DNA from: Chloroflexota bacterium
GTDB lineage: Bacteria > Chloroflexota > UBA6077 > CF-72
DNA: 17,998 nt
Direction of reading: 5' to 3'
NCBI GenBank assembly: GCA_019247135.1
Contig: JAFAPL010000484.1
Location: forward strand, 1 to 17,998
The translations under genes were made by a program, and so were the position numbers. Of this stretch, positions 1-7,783 are shown one piece after another. Numbering within the stretch: position 1 is the stretch's first letter; each line of letters opens with the position of its first letter. Under the pieces are notes generated by a model that saw nothing but the letters and a program-made list of their open reading frames with translations, did not search any database and was not told the DNA's origin.

Positions 1-803
1 TGGAGGCCGACTCCAGTGACGAGGTGGGTCGATTGGGGCGTCAATTCAACGCGATGGCAGCCGACCTGGAGCGAACACTGCGCGAGCTCCGCGCCGAACG
101 GGATCGTGTCGCCGGGCTGCTGGAGCAGCGGCGCCAGCTGGTAGCCAATGCGTCGCACGAGCTGCGCACACCGCTGGCCACGATCCGCGGTTACGTCGAG
201 TCGGCGCTGGCACGCGGGGCCGGCGTGCCCGCCGATCTGAAACGCGACCTCGAGACCGTCGAGCAGGAAATCGGACGCTTGCAGCAGTTGATCGAAGACC
301 TCTTCGCGATCGCACAGAGCGAGCTCGGCAAGCTGACGCTGCGGCTCGAGCCGACGGATGTCGACGCGTTGGTACAGCGGCTGGTGTCCACGAGCGCGCC
401 GCTCGCCTGGCGCCAGCGGCGGGTGCAGGTCCTCGCCGAGCCTTCCTCATCTGGGCTGCCCATGGCTCTTGCCGACCAGCAACGATTGGAGCAGGTACTC
501 AGTAATCTGCTGAACAATGCGGTGCGGCATACGCCGCCGGGCGGGCTCGTCGCATTCAACCTGGCTGCGGAGGACGGAAGCGTGCGCCTCCAGGTGCGCG
601 ACACCGGCGAGGGCATTGATCCGGAAGACTTACCGCATGTCTTCGAGCGGTTCTTTCGCGGGCGGAACAACGGCGCCGTAGGTGCCGGCCTCGGCCTGGC
701 GCTCGTGGCCGAGCTGACGCAGGCCATGGGCGGCGAAGTGAATGCCGACAGCACCCCCGGCCAGGGCAGCTGCTTCGAAGTGCGGCTCAGAGCCGCGAGC
801 TAG
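1..803 (+). CDS. Sensor histidine kinase, 3' part (HAMP end, HisKA, HATPase_c)
   Basis: The 5' end is cut by the window; the reading frame is open from base 3. It is the cytoplasmic half of a membrane sensor kinase that autophosphorylates on histidine and passes the phosphate to a response regulator. Residues are numbered from the GTG at 24. The first codons (DEVGRLGRQFNAMAADLE) are the second helix of a HAMP domain, so the GTG at 24 is internal and not the start. The H-box ASHELRTPL has its phospho-acceptor at about H45. The N-box is NLLNNAVRHT near 161-170, the G1 box DTGEGI near 193-198, the F-box FERFF near 207-211, and the G2 box GAGLGLAL near 220-227. All catalytic boxes are intact. The signal sensed cannot be told because the extracytoplasmic part is missing; a partner response regulator would be expected upstream. 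The TAG stop abuts the TGA of the convergent oxidoreductase gene with no base between. Confidence 0.95.
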   Translation, partial: EADSSDEVGRLGRQFNAMAADLERTLRELRAERDRVAGLLEQRRQLVANASHELRTPLATIRGYVESALARGAGVPADLKRDLETVEQEIGRLQQLIEDLFAIAQSELGKLTLRLEPTDVDALVQRLVSTSAPLAWRQRRVQVLAEPSSSGLPMALADQQRLEQVLSNLLNNAVRHTPPGGLVAFNLAAEDGSVRLQVRDTGEGIDPEDLPHVFERFFRGRNNGAVGAGLGLALVAELTQAMGGEVNADSTPGQGSCFEVRLRAAS

Positions 804-1829
804 TCAGGGCGTCAGCCGAACCGCTTGTTGTTCGCCTTCGAGCGCAAGCTGCATCGCTAGAAAGCAGCGCCACTGCGGCATCGCGGTTTCGCTCCGCTCG
901 CGCACGTCTGTCAGAAGCTGTCGACCGAACGGCAGCTCGGTGTTGACCGTTTCGACGTACTGCACCCCCTGCTTGTTGACCAGGAACAGGTGCTCGCCGC
1001 CCTCGCGGCCCGCCAGGTCGATCAGCTTGCGAACCTCGATGTACCCCTCGGTGCCAAGGATGAACAGCCGGCCGTCACCCCACACGGGCAATGCGTCCGG
1101 CGTGTACCAGTCGCAACGTAACGAGCCCATGCCACGGTCGCCGCGCAAAGTCAGGTCGCCGTAATCCTCGAGTCCAGGGTGGTCCGGGTAGCGAAAGTTG
1201 CCGACGTGAGCCGACGCAACCTCGGCGCTGGAAGAGCCGGTGAAGAACAGGAACTGCTCCACCTGGTGCGAACCAATATCGGTCAGGATGCCGCCGTAGT
1301 GTTCTTTCTCAAAGAACCAGGGTGGCCGCCCGGCCGGTTGTGCGCGGTGCGGCCCGAAAAGCGTGGTCTGAACAACTCGGCCGATGGCTCCACCTTGCAC
1401 CAGCTCACCTGCCTTGACCGAGGCTCGGCTGCCGAAGTGCTCGCTATAGCCGATCGAGTAGATGCGGCCAGTGTCTTTCTGAACGCGCCGCAAGTCTTCG
1501 AGTTGACGGAGTGTCGTACACCCGGGCTTGTCCGAATAGACGTCCTTGCCGCGCTGCATCGCCGCGATCGCGACGCCGGGTCGCGCGCTCGGGATGGCGG
1601 CAGTAGCGATCAGCGCGATAGATGGGTCGTCCAGGATCTCGTCGGGCGTGCGCGCCGGCGGAACATCTGGAAAGCGCCGAGTGAACTCGGCCAGCAGCGC
1701 GGGGTCGTCGGAATGGGCGGCGACGCACTCGCCGCCCGCCGAGCGCAGGGTTTCGACCTGACCGTAAATATGGTTGTGATTGAGTCCGATGGCGGCGAAG
1801 CGGACGTGTGTGGAGCGAGGAGATGTCAT
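804..1829 (-). CDS. Gfo/Idh/MocA family NAD(P)-dependent oxidoreductase
   Basis: A 341-residue protein, normal for this family, which oxidises or reduces sugars, inositols and related alcohols with NAD(P). The N-terminal Rossmann region begins VRFAAIGLNHNHIYG (9-23): the usual GxGxxG loop is replaced by a His/Asn-rich GLNHNHIYG. The usual EKP motif reads DKP (Asp100-Lys101-Pro102), keeping the family lysine. The second domain carries GGILTDIGSHQVEQF (179-193), which matches the GGxLxDxGxHxxD region and supplies D184 and H188. I chose the ATG at 1829 because the Rossmann fold starts right after it and because it overlaps the TGA of the upstream membrane-protein gene as ATGA, so translation is probably coupled. 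The same frame runs open upstream to 2270, but that part covers the real upstream gene in another frame. The substrate cannot be inferred; altered loops suggest a divergent, perhaps sugar-acting subfamily. Confidence 0.9.
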   Translation of the reverse strand: MTSPRSTHVRFAAIGLNHNHIYGQVETLRSAGGECVAAHSDDPALLAEFTRRFPDVPPARTPDEILDDPSIALIATAAIPSARPGVAIAAMQRGKDVYSDKPGCTTLRQLEDLRRVQKDTGRIYSIGYSEHFGSRASVKAGELVQGGAIGRVVQTTLFGPHRAQPAGRPPWFFEKEHYGGILTDIGSHQVEQFLFFTGSSSAEVASAHVGNFRYPDHPGLEDYGDLTLRGDRGMGSLRCDWYTPDALPVWGDGRLFILGTEGYIEVRKLIDLAGREGGEHLFLVNKQGVQYVETVNTELPFGRQLLTDVRERSETAMPQWRCFLAMQLALEGEQQAVRLTP

Positions 1830-2581
1830 GCGCTCTCCGGGGAAACACTGGCGACAATCACGCTTACGTACAGAATGGCGCCCAGCACGAGCAACAGCCA
1901 GTGCAAGGGGTGGCCGCGCGCCGGGCGCGTTCCGCCTGGCAAGCTCAGCCAGGCCATGTTCAACGCATTCTGAGCGTAGCCGATCAGAGCCGCGCCGAGG
2001 CCGCTCGCGAGGATGGTGAGCCAGAGCGGGAGCGGCGCGGACGCGGCGCCGACGAGGATATTGATGATGATCCAGGCGACCGTGGTTGCGCCCGGGCTGA
2101 GCGCCGCACGAGCTTCGGGCGTCCGAGCAATCGACGCGATCGCGCGCATATGCGCGTGAAAGCGGAAGTAGCCGTAGACGGGCACGAGCATCGCCAACGC
2201 GTGCCAGAACGGGCGTTTTCCAGCGTCCCCATCTTCCTGTTTGATTTGCCACCAGGTGCGTCCGAGCCACCAGTAGGCGTACAGGGTGAAGGTGGCGAAG
2301 ACGAGCAACGCCACAAAAAACGGACTCTGAATTGCGCGCCAGACTGGCTCGCGCAGGAGCGCAGGCTCATCCACGTTGCCGCGCAGCACCTCGCCGCGGT
2401 ACTCGCTCGGCAGGCTCTGCGAGGTCTGCGACACGGGGTGCGCATTGGTCGTGCTCGGGGTCGGTGTGAACTCACGACCGCATTGCGCGCAGAAGCGATC
2501 CTGGTCGCCGCGTGGCCGACCACAGGCGGGACACGCGGGCGGCCCCGGCGGCGCCGGCGGCGCGGGCGGAAAGCGCTCCAT
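1826..2581 (-). CDS. Zinc-ribbon multi-pass membrane protein, function unknown
   Basis: A 251-residue protein with three parts. Residues 1-16 are Pro-rich. Residues 17-34 form a CPACG-x10-CAQCG zinc ribbon (C17, C20, C31, C34). After a Ser/Thr-rich linker come about five hydrophobic segments near 87-106, 126-140, 166-183, 185-203 and 227-246. Between the first two is a conserved-looking aromatic stretch (YAYWWLGRTWWQIK), which recalls DUF4234-type proteins; I cannot confirm family membership without a profile search. N-terminal zinc ribbons on membrane proteins are common in Chloroflexi and Actinobacteria and usually have no known role. The ATG at 2581 has no clear Shine-Dalgarno sequence. 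The gene ends in a 4-base ATGA overlap with the Gfo/Idh oxidoreductase gene, so the two probably form one operon. I do not assign a function. Confidence 0.8.
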   Translation of the reverse strand: MERFPPAPPAPPGPPACPACGRPRGDQDRFCAQCGREFTPTPSTTNAHPVSQTSQSLPSEYRGEVLRGNVDEPALLREPVWRAIQSPFFVALLVFATFTLYAYWWLGRTWWQIKQEDGDAGKRPFWHALAMLVPVYGYFRFHAHMRAIASIARTPEARAALSPGATTVAWIIINILVGAASAPLPLWLTILASGLGAALIGYAQNALNMAWLSLPGGTRPARGHPLHWLLLVLGAILYVSVIVASVSPESA

Positions 2582-2729
2582 CGAGTGCGATCATCGCATA
2601 GCGGGGCGAATTCGGGCGTTGAGCTGATGCCCGGGCCTGGCGAACACGTCGCTCGTGCTCGGCGGCACGGAGCCGTTGTTCCATCGCGTACTCAGCTGCG
2701 CCGTAGAGGTCCAACATCGAGGGCTGCAT
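2472..2729 (-). CDS. Possible small helical protein (85 residues), overlapping the zinc-ribbon gene start
   Basis: An ATG at 2729 (or 2717) opens a frame to a TGA at 2472. The first 35 or so residues look like a real protein: MLDLYGAAEYAMEQRLRAAE followed by a basic HERRVRQARAS stretch, a charged amphipathic helix of the kind seen in small proteins of Chloroflexi and Actinobacteria. The last 37 residues overlap the start of the zinc-ribbon gene in another frame and look like low-complexity Ala/Arg shadow. GC at third codon positions in the first 50 codons is about 70 % by hand count, moderate for this DNA. The nearest Shine-Dalgarno-like sequence (GGGAGG) lies about 16 bases before the ATG, which is far. 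The ORF fills an otherwise empty 175-base stretch between divergent genes. It could equally be chance. Confidence 0.3.
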   Translation of the reverse strand: MQPSMLDLYGAAEYAMEQRLRAAEHERRVRQARASAQRPNSPRYAMIALDGALSARAAGAAGAARVSRLWSATRRPGSLLRAMRS

Positions 2730-2756
2730 GCTGGTAAGACGGAGACCTCCCGTCAG

Positions 2757-3212
2757 GTGTTGGCGCGCTACGATGCGGCCGTGCGTTGGCTGTGGCTGGT
2801 AAATGCCGTCCTGCTCCTGGGCGTCGCCGTCAGCGCGGTTGGACTGGAAGTACTCGGCCGCCCGGAGGCCAGCGTCGAGTCAAGGGTCCGACGCTACTCG
2901 GACGCGGTCGGCAACAGCGACCTCGACGCGGCGCTCGCGGAGATAGCGCCGGACCAGCGCGGGGGCTGGCGTGACTGGATCGGCAGCCAGCTGGGCAACA
3001 TCTACGAAATTCGCGGGATCGCGGTTCGCGCACCGTCGTTCCTCGAACGGCTGCGCACGCGTGTCACTGGTGGACCAACTGAAGTCACCGTCGTCATCGA
3101 CGTGGACCGCGCGTTTCCCGATCAGTTCTATCAGGCGACCACGCGCATACCGGTCGAGCAGTCGGGTGGGACGTGGTACCTGGCGCAGCCGCTGCTCAGT
3201 GACCAGACGTAG
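2757..3212 (+). CDS. Single-span membrane protein with extracytoplasmic domain, unknown
   Basis: A 151-residue protein from a GTG at 2757. It has a short basic N-terminus, one hydrophobic helix at about residues 11-31 (WLWLVNAVLLLGVAVSAVGL), then a soluble domain of about 115 residues. This contains a helical start (VESRVRRYSDAVGNSDLDAA) and beta-rich sequence ending in GGTWYLAQPLL. The shape (helix, 'aLaeiaP', strands, terminal xWYL) resembles small NTF2-like or lipoprotein-type extracytoplasmic domains such as DUF4878, but this is an impression only. A GGAG at 2741-2744 precedes the GTG by 12 bases. The frame is open to an ATG at 2655, but that upstream part does not look like protein and would run antisense to a candidate small ORF. 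A second GTG at 2781 is also possible. It ends 7 bases from the convergent der stop. Confidence 0.7.
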   Translation: MLARYDAAVRWLWLVNAVLLLGVAVSAVGLEVLGRPEASVESRVRRYSDAVGNSDLDAALAEIAPDQRGGWRDWIGSQLGNIYEIRGIAVRAPSFLERLRTRVTGGPTEVTVVIDVDRAFPDQFYQATTRIPVEQSGGTWYLAQPLLSDQT

Positions 3213-3219
3213 CCACGTT

Positions 3220-4545
3220 TCAGTGTGAGTCCATGGCGTTGCGGCCGCGGAACTGAATCCGTATCGGCGTACCGTCGAACCCGAAGTTCGCGCGTAACGT
3301 GTTGTCGAGATAGCGCACGTAGCTGAAATGGACCATGCGCGGGTCGTTGCAGAAGCACGTGAACGTCGGCGGACCCGTGCCGGTCTGCGCGGTGTAATAA
3401 ATCTTCAAACTGCGGCCGCGCTCGGTCAACGGATGTGATTCCACGGCGCGCCGCACGACGTCGTTCAACTGCGGCGTGGGCACGCGTTTGGTCCGTTCCG
3501 CCTGGATCGCTAGTGAGGCAGACAGGATGCGTTCGACGCGCTGTCCCGTTTTCGCGGACACGAACAGCACCGGCGCCCAATCCGCGAACTTGAACTCGCG
3601 GCGGATGGTCGCGGTGTACTCCTGCTGCGCGTCTGGACCCTTTTCGGCCAGGTCCCACTTGTTCAACACGACGAGCAGGCCACGGGCGGCTTCGTCTACA
3701 TAGCCAGCCACGTGCGCGTCCTGTGCCAGGACGCCTTCTGCCGCATCCAGGACCAGGACGGCCACGTCGGCGCGTTCGATCGCGCGCACCGCGCGCAACA
3801 CGCTGAATTTCTCGAGACCGGGTTGGATTCGGCCGCGCCGCCGAATGCCCGCCGTATCGATGAGCAGAATGCGTTGGCCGTCGCGCACGATCTCGGTATC
3901 GATTGCGTCGCGGGTTGTGCCCGCCTCGTCGCGCACGATCGTGCGCCGCTGGCCGACAAGCGCGTTGAGGAGGCTCGACTTCCCGACGTTCGGTCGGCCA
4001 ACGATGGCGATCGCGACCGCGGGGGGTATCTCTTCGTCGATAACGCCCTTTGAAAACCACTCGACGATGGCGTCTAGCAGGTCGCCCGTGCCCTCGCCGT
4101 GTAGTGCGGCGATCAGGATCGGCTCGCCGAAGCCAATCGCGGAGAACTCGGCAATAGCGTCGAGCTGTCGCCGCTGATTCTCCGACTTGTTCGCCGCGAG
4201 AATCACTGGCTTGGTGGACATGCGCAGCAGTTGCGCGACCTCTTCGTCGGCGGCAGTCATTCCCGCGGCGGAGTCGACCACCCACACGATGACGTCGGCC
4301 TGCTGCATGGCTTCGTCCGCCTGGAGGCGGACGTCACTGAGCAGGTCGCCCTCGCCGGTGTCGAGGCCGATGCCGCCCGTGTCGATGACCGTGAACTCGC
4401 GGCCGCGCCACTCGGCCGTGCCGTAGAGCCGATCGCGCGTGGTGCCGGGCTGCTCGTGGACGACGGCCCGGTGCTCGCCTATGAGCCGATTGAACAGAGT
4501 CGATTTTCCGACGTTCGGCCGGCCCACGAGCGCGACGATCGGCAT
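3220..4545 (-). CDS. der: Ribosome assembly GTPase Der (EngA)
   Basis: A 441-residue protein, the usual Der length. Der is a cytoplasmic GTPase with two G domains in tandem, required for maturation of the 50S ribosomal subunit. The first G domain has GRPNVGKS (8-15), DTGG (55-58) and NKSE (119-122). The second has GRPNVGKS (183-190), DTAGIRRRG (230-238), NKWD (295-298) and SAKTG (330-334). The C-terminal 100 or so residues form the KH-like domain with the typical LKIYYTAQTGTGPPTFTCF stretch. All GTP-binding motifs are intact in both halves. It is the last gene of the closely packed minus-strand run, 4 bases after the cdaR stop. I see no good Shine-Dalgarno sequence, so it probably depends on coupling with cdaR. 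It converges on the small membrane-protein gene with 7 bases between stops. Confidence 0.98.
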   Translation of the reverse strand: MPIVALVGRPNVGKSTLFNRLIGEHRAVVHEQPGTTRDRLYGTAEWRGREFTVIDTGGIGLDTGEGDLLSDVRLQADEAMQQADVIVWVVDSAAGMTAADEEVAQLLRMSTKPVILAANKSENQRRQLDAIAEFSAIGFGEPILIAALHGEGTGDLLDAIVEWFSKGVIDEEIPPAVAIAIVGRPNVGKSSLLNALVGQRRTIVRDEAGTTRDAIDTEIVRDGQRILLIDTAGIRRRGRIQPGLEKFSVLRAVRAIERADVAVLVLDAAEGVLAQDAHVAGYVDEAARGLLVVLNKWDLAEKGPDAQQEYTATIRREFKFADWAPVLFVSAKTGQRVERILSASLAIQAERTKRVPTPQLNDVVRRAVESHPLTERGRSLKIYYTAQTGTGPPTFTCFCNDPRMVHFSYVRYLDNTLRANFGFDGTPIRIQFRGRNAMDSH

Positions 4546-4549
4546 GCGC

Positions 4550-5809
4550 TCAGGGTCCGGGAGTCGGCGACGGGACCGCCGTCGGAGTCGGCGCGGGTTG
4601 CAGGTCCACGTGGACCTTCGCCGGGCTCACGTTGTCGAGCGACAAGCCGTTCGGCAGATTCTGGACCTTCACGTCGATCTCGTACCCGCCGGGGCCTTTG
4701 CCGCTCACATCCAGGACGACGCGAAAGTCGCTGGGATTCAGGCTGAGCGTCGAGAGCGCCGGCGCCGAGCCTGATACCGTGATCGCAACTGGCGCTGGGG
4801 GCCGTATCAGTTGCACTCCCGAACCGATATTGATGACCGACGGCGGGACGTTGACGGTCTGCGACACGGATAGCGTCGTCAGGCTGATGGTCACGGTGAC
4901 CGTCTGGCCAGGTTGCAGGAGCAGCGTGCGTGCTGGCGGAACCAGTGGCACCGTGCGCACCGTCGTCGCCGAGATGCCCGTGACGTCGATGGGCGAGGTC
5001 TCGATGAAGTTGGCGCCCTCCAGATCGGCGGGATCGCCGCGCAGTGTCGCGGTCGGAGGATTCACAACCAGCGGCTGCAAGATGTAGCCCGCGGCCGGCT
5101 GGCCCTGCGTCACTGCGACGATGCCCACCTCTTTGTATTGGGTCTGCTGCGTGATGGGAACCTGGACCGTCACTGACGGCGGGGCCGCACGCAGGTTGAG
5201 GTCGCGCAGGTCGTTGCCTCGGTCGTCGACGATACGCGGTGTGTAGACGCCATTGACCGACACCGTCACACGGTCGACATTCACGTCGACGATCGCCTCG
5301 GTCGCACGGCTGACCAGGCTGGCGGCACCGGTCACGGTGATCTGCGTTGGGTCAACGGTTGGGTCACCACGCAGGTAGCCCGCTGGTGGCGTGCCGGTCA
5401 CGTTGACGCGGACCGGCAGCACCTGCGGCCGAACCTCCTCCAGCGTGAGTTTGGCGGTGGCGGGGTCCGGGGTGGCTTCGCGGACTTCGGGATCGCTCGG
5501 CGTGACAGTAATGGGCAGGTTGTCGTTTTGGCCCGCCTGGGCATTCGTGCAGTCGACCTGGGCCGTAAAGCTGTTCTGGTTGAGCCTGGAGAACACGTTC
5601 GCGGGCGCGCGGACCCAGACGCGCACGTCTGGCGGCCGACTGGTCAGCACCAGACCAGACGGAACATTGACCGGCTGAACGGGAATCGTGAAGTTCGTCT
5701 CCTGCCGTGACTCGGGGTTGGTTTCACTGAGCGCGACGAAGTACAGCAGCACCGACAGCGCGATGGCGAAGAGAGCACGACCGAAGTCGACGGTGAACGG
5801 CAGACGCAT
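4550..5809 (-). CDS. cdaR: CdaR, YbbR-domain regulator of diadenylate cyclase
   Basis: A 419-residue membrane-anchored protein. Residues 1-9 are cytoplasmic, about 10-28 form one transmembrane helix, and the rest lies outside the membrane. The outer part is four YbbR-like beta repeats at roughly 36-124, 125-216, 222-311 and 313-403; the second and third share the AGY-x-GDP / TLRGDP pattern. It ends in a Pro/Thr-rich tail (PAPTPTAVPSPTPGP). In Bacillus, Listeria and Staphylococcus, CdaR/YbbR binds the membrane cyclase CdaA and tunes c-di-AMP synthesis. Its place 15 bases after cdaA fits this role exactly. Bacillus CdaR also has several YbbR domains. The C-terminal PT tail is typical of Chloroflexi surface proteins. 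No clear Shine-Dalgarno sequence is seen before the ATG at 5809. Confidence 0.93.
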   Translation of the reverse strand: MRLPFTVDFGRALFAIALSVLLYFVALSETNPESRQETNFTIPVQPVNVPSGLVLTSRPPDVRVWVRAPANVFSRLNQNSFTAQVDCTNAQAGQNDNLPITVTPSDPEVREATPDPATAKLTLEEVRPQVLPVRVNVTGTPPAGYLRGDPTVDPTQITVTGAASLVSRATEAIVDVNVDRVTVSVNGVYTPRIVDDRGNDLRDLNLRAAPPSVTVQVPITQQTQYKEVGIVAVTQGQPAAGYILQPLVVNPPTATLRGDPADLEGANFIETSPIDVTGISATTVRTVPLVPPARTLLLQPGQTVTVTISLTTLSVSQTVNVPPSVINIGSGVQLIRPPAPVAITVSGSAPALSTLSLNPSDFRVVLDVSGKGPGGYEIDVKVQNLPNGLSLDNVSPAKVHVDLQPAPTPTAVPSPTPGP

Positions 5810-5824
5810 TGGCGGATCAGGCGC

Positions 5825-6757
5825 TCATGCCGCGTCCGAATCCGCATCGGGCGCATCGGCTGGCTGCGGCTTGCGTGCGGTGTCCTGTCGCTCGCGACCA
5901 TCACGCCGAGTGCCGCTAGGCCCGCGGCCGTTCGGCCCGAAGCCGACGGGCGCGCGATCGAGAATCGAAAGCACCTTCTGCAAACGAGCCTCGCCAAGGT
6001 TTCGCACCATCCGACCCGCATTCGACAGCGAAATCGTGCCCGTTTCTTCGGAGACGACCACCGCGATCGCGTCCGAGATCTCCGTGATCCCAATCGCCGC
6101 GCGATGCCTGGTACCGATGTGTTCGACCGTTGGCGACTGCGCAAGCGGCAAGACGACGGCGGCTGCCACGATCCTATCCCCGTGCAGAATGACCGCACCA
6201 TCGTGAAGCGGAGAGTTGGGCCAGAAGATATTCAGCAGCAGCTCGGCCGAGACCACCGCGTCCATGGGCACGCCCTTCGACGCATACTCGCCGAGCGGGG
6301 TCGAGCGCTCGATGACCAACAGCGCGCCGAAGCGACGCTCGGACAATTGCTGAGCCGCGCGAGCCACCGTTTCGGCCAGGCGCGTATTCGGCGAGATCAC
6401 GGTCGTGCGCGGAATGAGTGATCCCGCACGCCCCAACTGCTCGAGTGCACGACGCATTTCAGGTGCGAATAGCACGGGAATCGCGAAGATCAACGCGGGG
6501 ATCGAGTTGCGCAGCAAAAACTGCAGCATCATCAGGTTGAAGACGTTGCTCAACACGAAGCCGAGCGTGAGCAGGATCAGAATGCCGCGAACCAGCGTGG
6601 CGGCTGACGTCCCGCTGATCAGGCTCAGCAGCCAGTACAGCAGCAGCGAAACGATCGCGAGGTCGAGAATGGCACTTGGGCCGAAGCGTCCGGCTACGGA
6701 GCTCCAGGCGAGCTGGAGCAGCGCGACCAGGCGCTCGGTCGGCGCTCCGAAGTCCAT
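5825..6757 (-). CDS. cdaA: Membrane diadenylate cyclase CdaA (DacA), c-di-AMP synthase
   Basis: A 310-residue protein that joins two ATP into cyclic di-AMP, the messenger that controls potassium and osmolyte transport. Three hydrophobic segments at about 30-50, 53-72 and 76-98 match the CdaA membrane domain. The DAC domain follows from about 115 to 255 with its two signature motifs intact: DGA (186-188, in LHDGAVI) and RHR (217-219, in GTRHRAA). The last 35 residues are Gly/Arg/Asp/Ala-rich and probably disordered, longer than in Bacillus CdaA. The start ATG at 6757 is 3 bases from the argF stop, so the gene is read with argF. The regulator cdaR follows directly; glmM, which follows cdaR in Firmicutes, is not in the window. 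Confidence 0.97.
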   Translation of the reverse strand: MDFGAPTERLVALLQLAWSSVAGRFGPSAILDLAIVSLLLYWLLSLISGTSAATLVRGILILLTLGFVLSNVFNLMMLQFLLRNSIPALIFAIPVLFAPEMRRALEQLGRAGSLIPRTTVISPNTRLAETVARAAQQLSERRFGALLVIERSTPLGEYASKGVPMDAVVSAELLLNIFWPNSPLHDGAVILHGDRIVAAAVVLPLAQSPTVEHIGTRHRAAIGITEISDAIAVVVSEETGTISLSNAGRMVRNLGEARLQKVLSILDRAPVGFGPNGRGPSGTRRDGRERQDTARKPQPADAPDADSDAA

Positions 6758-6760
6758 GAC

Positions 6761-7747
6761 TCAGCCCAGCAGCCTCAGCAGTAACGCCTTCTGTACGTGG
6801 AGTCGATTCTCCGCCTGATCGTACGCCGCGGAAGACGCGCCGTCTAAGACCTCGTCGGTAATTTCCTGGTTGCGATGTGCGGGCAAGCAGTGCATCGCGA
6901 TGGCACTCGGCTGCGCGCGGGACAGCAACTCTTGATTGAGCTGGTAACGCTTGAAGATAGGCCGGCGAAACTCGGCCTCACCCTCCTGGCCCATGCTGTA
7001 CCAGGAGTCCGTGTACACCGCGTCGACGCCGTCGACCGCGTGGCGGGGGTCGCGGAACAGCTCCAGGCTACCCGCGCCATCGCTCGCCGCACGTTCGAGA
7101 ACGCCGTTGTCGGGCTCGTAACCGTCGGGCGTCGCGATGCGCAGCTCGATCCCGAACCGCGGTGCCGCAAGCGCAAGCGAGTTGGCGACATTGTTCCCGT
7201 CGCCGACGTACGCCAGCCGCAGGCCCGCCAGGGATCCATGGCGTTCGTAGAGCGTCAGCAGGTCGGCCAGGATCTGGCACGGGTGCTCGAGATCGGACAA
7301 CGCGTTGATGACGGGCACAGTGGCATGTTTCGCCAGGCTAACCACATCCGAGTGCAGAAACACGCGCGCGACGATCACGTCGACGTACCGACTGAGCACG
7401 CGCGCGGCGTCCACCACGCCCTCACGCTGACCGAGCTGGACTTCATTCGGCGACAGGTACACGGCGTGACCGCCGAGCTGCAGCATGGCAACTTCGAACG
7501 ACACACGCGTACGCAGCGATGGCTTCTGGAAGACGAGGCCGGCTACCTTGCCATTGAGGCGCTCCGAGGGCGACCGGTTGCGTTTCAGCTCGAGTGCGTC
7601 ATCCAGCAGCGACTGGATCTCAGACGTGGTCAGGTCGCTGACGCTGAGATAGTGCCGGATCGAAGGCGACGGCCCGCCCGGGCGGGCGGTGGACGGCGCG
7701 GTCTGCGCCGCGCGAGGCGCAACCGGCGACACGGCCGAAGTATACAC
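6761..7747 (-). CDS. argF: Ornithine carbamoyltransferase
   Basis: A 328-residue enzyme that makes citrulline from ornithine and carbamoyl phosphate in arginine synthesis. Carbamoyl-phosphate motif SLRTR is at 77-81, HPCQ at 155-158, the ornithine-binding DSWYSMGQE at 247-255 (Asp and SMG loop), and the catalytic HCLPAHR at 286-292 with its cysteine. The SMG loop marks ornithine rather than aspartate carbamoyltransferase. The first 30 residues are Pro/Ala/Ser-rich and precede the normal family start (RHYLSVSDLT). The only starts in frame before the enzyme core are GTGs at 7747 and 7732, so a short extension looks real. A GGGAGGGG lies about 20 bases before the 7747 GTG, too far for normal use, so the exact start is uncertain. 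It lies between the TM/Pro-Thr-rich gene (36 bases upstream) and cdaA (3 bases downstream). Confidence 0.97.
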   Translation of the reverse strand: MYTSAVSPVAPRAAQTAPSTARPGGPSPSIRHYLSVSDLTTSEIQSLLDDALELKRNRSPSERLNGKVAGLVFQKPSLRTRVSFEVAMLQLGGHAVYLSPNEVQLGQREGVVDAARVLSRYVDVIVARVFLHSDVVSLAKHATVPVINALSDLEHPCQILADLLTLYERHGSLAGLRLAYVGDGNNVANSLALAAPRFGIELRIATPDGYEPDNGVLERAASDGAGSLELFRDPRHAVDGVDAVYTDSWYSMGQEGEAEFRRPIFKRYQLNQELLSRAQPSAIAMHCLPAHRNQEITDEVLDGASSAAYDQAENRLHVQKALLLRLLG

Positions 7748-7783
7748 GCGGCTTCGCGCGAATTCGGCCCCTCCCGCGTTGTG

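Noticed and set aside
1830..2270. N-terminal extension of the Gfo/Idh oxidoreductase (147 codons)
   Set aside because: It covers the zinc-ribbon membrane gene in another frame and has low-complexity Arg/Ala sequence. The Rossmann fold and the ATGA overlap place the start at 1829.
7739..7744. TATACT on the minus strand just inside the argF start as a -10 box
   Set aside because: No -35 is visible, and it would force the start downstream into the Pro/Ala-rich leader; left as unproven.
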